Assembly (NCBI GenBank): GCA_016713335.1
Contig: JADJPH010000027.1
Location: forward strand, 30,402 to 94,401
From: Candidatus Fredericiella danica
Lineage (GTDB): Bacteria > Chloroflexota > Anaerolineae > Caldilineales > Caldilineaceae
Reading direction: 5' to 3'
DNA: 64,000 bases
Below the pieces are notes generated by a model, which did not search any database, had not been told where the DNA came from, and saw only the letters and a list, made by a program, of their open reading frames with translations. Numbering within the stretch: position 1 is the stretch's first letter; each line of letters begins with the position of its first letter. A program made the translations under genes and the position numbers. This document shows, piece after piece, positions 62,307-64,000 of this stretch.

Positions 62307-62410
62307 GTTGTTTTGTTGTTGGCAGAGTGCGCGCAGAAAAGGAGACGCGGTATAATACCGAAACGCAACCCAGCAACCACCACCAGGTCGACACCCATGG
62401 TGCTTTCTCG

Positions 62411-63814
62411 ATGTTACCGAAACTGAATTGCCCAGCCTGCAGCGCACCGCTTGAGTACGATGGCGCTTCCCTCGCAATGGAGTGCCCGTACTGCCACACC
62501 AGGGTCGTTGCGCCTGCCTACTGGCGAAACCAGGGGAGCAGTGCCACCTCGCCGGCCGATGAGTTGCGCATCTCCGTCGAAGGGGCCGGCTTGACCGAAA
62601 TGGCCGTACAACTGCGCGAGGTGGCGACGCTCGCCCGCAGCGGGCGCAAAATTGACGCCATCAAACGCTATCGCAGCCTTACCGGCGCCAGCCTGGTCGA
62701 CGCCAAACGAGCCGTTGAAGCGCTGGAGAGCGGCGAACCCGTACAGGTCACCGGTTCGTGGGTTGCCGCCGCTCCCGAACCGCCGGGCAATGCCACCTAC
62801 GCGCCGGCGGGTCGATCCGGCCGCGGCTGCGCCCTGCCGCTGGCAGTGTTGCTGATCACCCTGGCGATCCTGGTCATTGGATTTGTCGCGTTCTCCAGGA
62901 GCGTGGTCGATCAGGACATTTCACAGATTGTGAGCGACGTTGCCACGTCCTTGCCCGGGGTCGAACTACCAGTTGACGCCAGGGCAGCGCTCACTGCGCT
63001 TGATACAAACTATGCGAAGGAACTGCTGCGCTTCGGCGGACCCGGGATCGGACCCGGCAAGTTCGAGGACGCCCGCGCCATTGCCGTTGACGGCGACGGC
63101 CGGATCTACGTGGGTGAATACAGCAACGGTCGCGTGCAGGTGTTTGACCCGAACGGGGAATTCCTATCCCAGTGGAGTCTGGGTTCGGAGAGCTATGTTG
63201 GCCAATTTGCCGCCGACGGCGCTGGGCAACTCTACGTGCCGGACGACGACAGCCTGACGATCTATGACGGCATGACCGGTGACACGATCGGGACCGTGCC
63301 GCCCATCGATGCGGAGACGTTTGAAGGCTACACCGACAGCGTCGTTATTGGTCCCGACGGCAGCCTCTATGCCGTCTGGGGTGACGCCATCGTCCGGCTT
63401 GATCGCGATCAGAATTTGACCCTGCGGATCGACAACGCCATTGGCAATGCAACCGGCGGGGCGGAGATGACGACGCTCCTGGCGGTGAACGGGTTGGGCG
63501 AAATCTATGCACTGGGGGAAATGCTGGATGTCGTCGCCAAGTTTGCTGCGGACGGCAAATTTCTCGATCAATTCGGCGGTCGTGGCAACAGCAATGCCAA
63601 TCTAAGCGCAGGCATGGCCATTGCCACGGACAGCCAGGGCCGCGTCTACGTGGCGGACATCTTCGGGGTGAAGGTCTATTCGCCGCAGGGGCAATACGTT
63701 GGCATCATCGACACGGATGGTCCGCCCTTTGGCGTCGTGATCGACGGCAGTGATAACCTTTACGTTGCCGCCCGCGACCACGTCATCAAGTTCGCCCTGC
63801 CCGCCACCGAATAG
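62411..63814 (+). CDS. Membrane protein: zinc ribbon, L7/L12-like domain, one TM helix, NHL propeller
   Basis: 467 residues from ATG 62411 (MLPKLNCPACSAPLEYDGAS). Order: zinc ribbon (CPACSAPLEY...CPYCHTRV, residues 7-36); about 65-115 a segment like the ribosomal L7/L12 C-terminal domain (GRKIDAIKRYRSLTGASLVD, AKRAVEALE); a single TM helix (LPLAVLLITLAILVIGFVAF, about 140-160); from about 205 NHL repeats (IAVDGDGRIYVGEYSNGRVQ, IATDSQGRVYVADIFGVKVY), probably six blades, outside the cell. No signal peptide, so topology is N-in/C-out. I know of no named family with all four parts; sensor or scaffold is a guess. An upstream ATG at 62327 is less likely. Confidence 0.8.
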   Translation: MLPKLNCPACSAPLEYDGASLAMECPYCHTRVVAPAYWRNQGSSATSPADELRISVEGAGLTEMAVQLREVATLARSGRKIDAIKRYRSLTGASLVDAKRAVEALESGEPVQVTGSWVAAAPEPPGNATYAPAGRSGRGCALPLAVLLITLAILVIGFVAFSRSVVDQDISQIVSDVATSLPGVELPVDARAALTALDTNYAKELLRFGGPGIGPGKFEDARAIAVDGDGRIYVGEYSNGRVQVFDPNGEFLSQWSLGSESYVGQFAADGAGQLYVPDDDSLTIYDGMTGDTIGTVPPIDAETFEGYTDSVVIGPDGSLYAVWGDAIVRLDRDQNLTLRIDNAIGNATGGAEMTTLLAVNGLGEIYALGEMLDVVAKFAADGKFLDQFGGRGNSNANLSAGMAIATDSQGRVYVADIFGVKVYSPQGQYVGIIDTDGPPFGVVIDGSDNLYVAARDHVIKFALPATE

Positions 63815-63914
63815 GTCAGGTGCCCCGATGGGCGGGGGTGGCGAGACGACCGCTTCATTGACAAGTGATCATTGTATTCCCCAGTTTACCGCCTGGTTGG
63901 AATGGACCCTGCTG

Positions 63915-64000
63915 ATGATCAACCGGCTTGCATCATTTGTACTTACCCTCTTTCTCCTGTTGTCTTTCAGCCCTACGCTCCAGGCGCAGGGAACTTTACG
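63915..64000 (+). CDS. Secreted protein, N-terminus only (runs off window)
   Basis: ATG 63915 opens a 28-residue signal peptide: MINRLASFVLTLFLLLSFSP then TLQAQG, with an A-Q-A-type cleavage site. No ribosome site is obvious. Only the leader is visible, so the mature protein is unknown. It follows the NHL-protein stop by 100 nt. Confidence 0.6.
   Translation, partial: MINRLASFVLTLFLLLSFSPTLQAQGTL

Overview
The window (about 60% GC, no tRNA, rRNA or CRISPR seen) looks like chromosome from a member of the Chloroflexota, most likely a Caldilinea-like Anaerolineae. This is an inference from gene content: a three-gene SDH with cytochrome b558, PPK1 plus PPK2, many secreted peptidases with lipoprotein or signal peptides, GH3 and GH13 enzymes, and long GT operons. 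The assignment was not tested against a database.

Layout. 1-2579 (minus): a nitrate/sulfonate-type ABC importer (ATPase, permease, lipoprotein), joined by overlaps to the end of a long minus-strand operon. 2563-17738 (minus): a surface-glycan or RiPP-like locus. It holds a nucleotidyltransferase, a PqqD protein, an ABC exporter, an AMP-ligase with carrier domain, an LPLAT-like acyltransferase, two GT-B and two GT2 glycosyltransferases, a DegT aminotransferase, a GNAT acetyltransferase, and two fucosyltransferase-like paralogues flanking an HprK-like kinase. 17891-23083 (minus): VIT-like protein, PPK2, GH3 glucosidase, Gfo/Idh oxidoreductase. 23084-23969: repeat-rich noncoding DNA. 23970-27918: SRPBCC remnant, PPK1, and an acidic unknown protein. 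27940-35750 (minus): Dus, an S9 peptidase, and the sdhCAB operon. 36177-40879 (plus): a broken secreted repeat protein and a Mak / SDR / IMPase operon. 41211-44477: S8 peptidase. 44550-49213 (minus): lipoprotein, GHMP kinase-UDPGP fusion, GalU-like enzyme. 49399-56887 (minus): DUF1269 protein, large membrane phosphodiesterase, GH13, icd, small membrane protein. 57410-64000: SDR, SNF2 helicase, GT39, a zinc-ribbon/NHL membrane protein, and the start of a secreted protein.

How the parts fit. The 2.5-17.7 kb operon can be read as making, activating, modifying and exporting a decorated glycan or peptide conjugate. HprK, PqqD, nucleotidyltransferase and ABC exporter are the partner set known from lasso-peptide and HprK-related systems, but no asparagine-synthetase cyclase or leader protease is present here. 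The GHMP kinase-UDPGP fusion and GalU-like protein could supply activated sugar (fucose is one candidate) to the fucosyltransferase-like proteins. PPK1 and PPK2 give polyphosphate synthesis and use.

Caveat. At least a dozen genes are split by single-base shifts, many at homopolymer runs (for example missing bases at 15341-15345, 21111-21115, 26773-26777, 28184-28187, 58193-58197). This pattern fits residual long-read consensus errors better than gene decay. Such genes are listed as fragments of one gene. A few lesions, notably the in-frame TAA in the SRPBCC gene near 24198, look more like real mutations.
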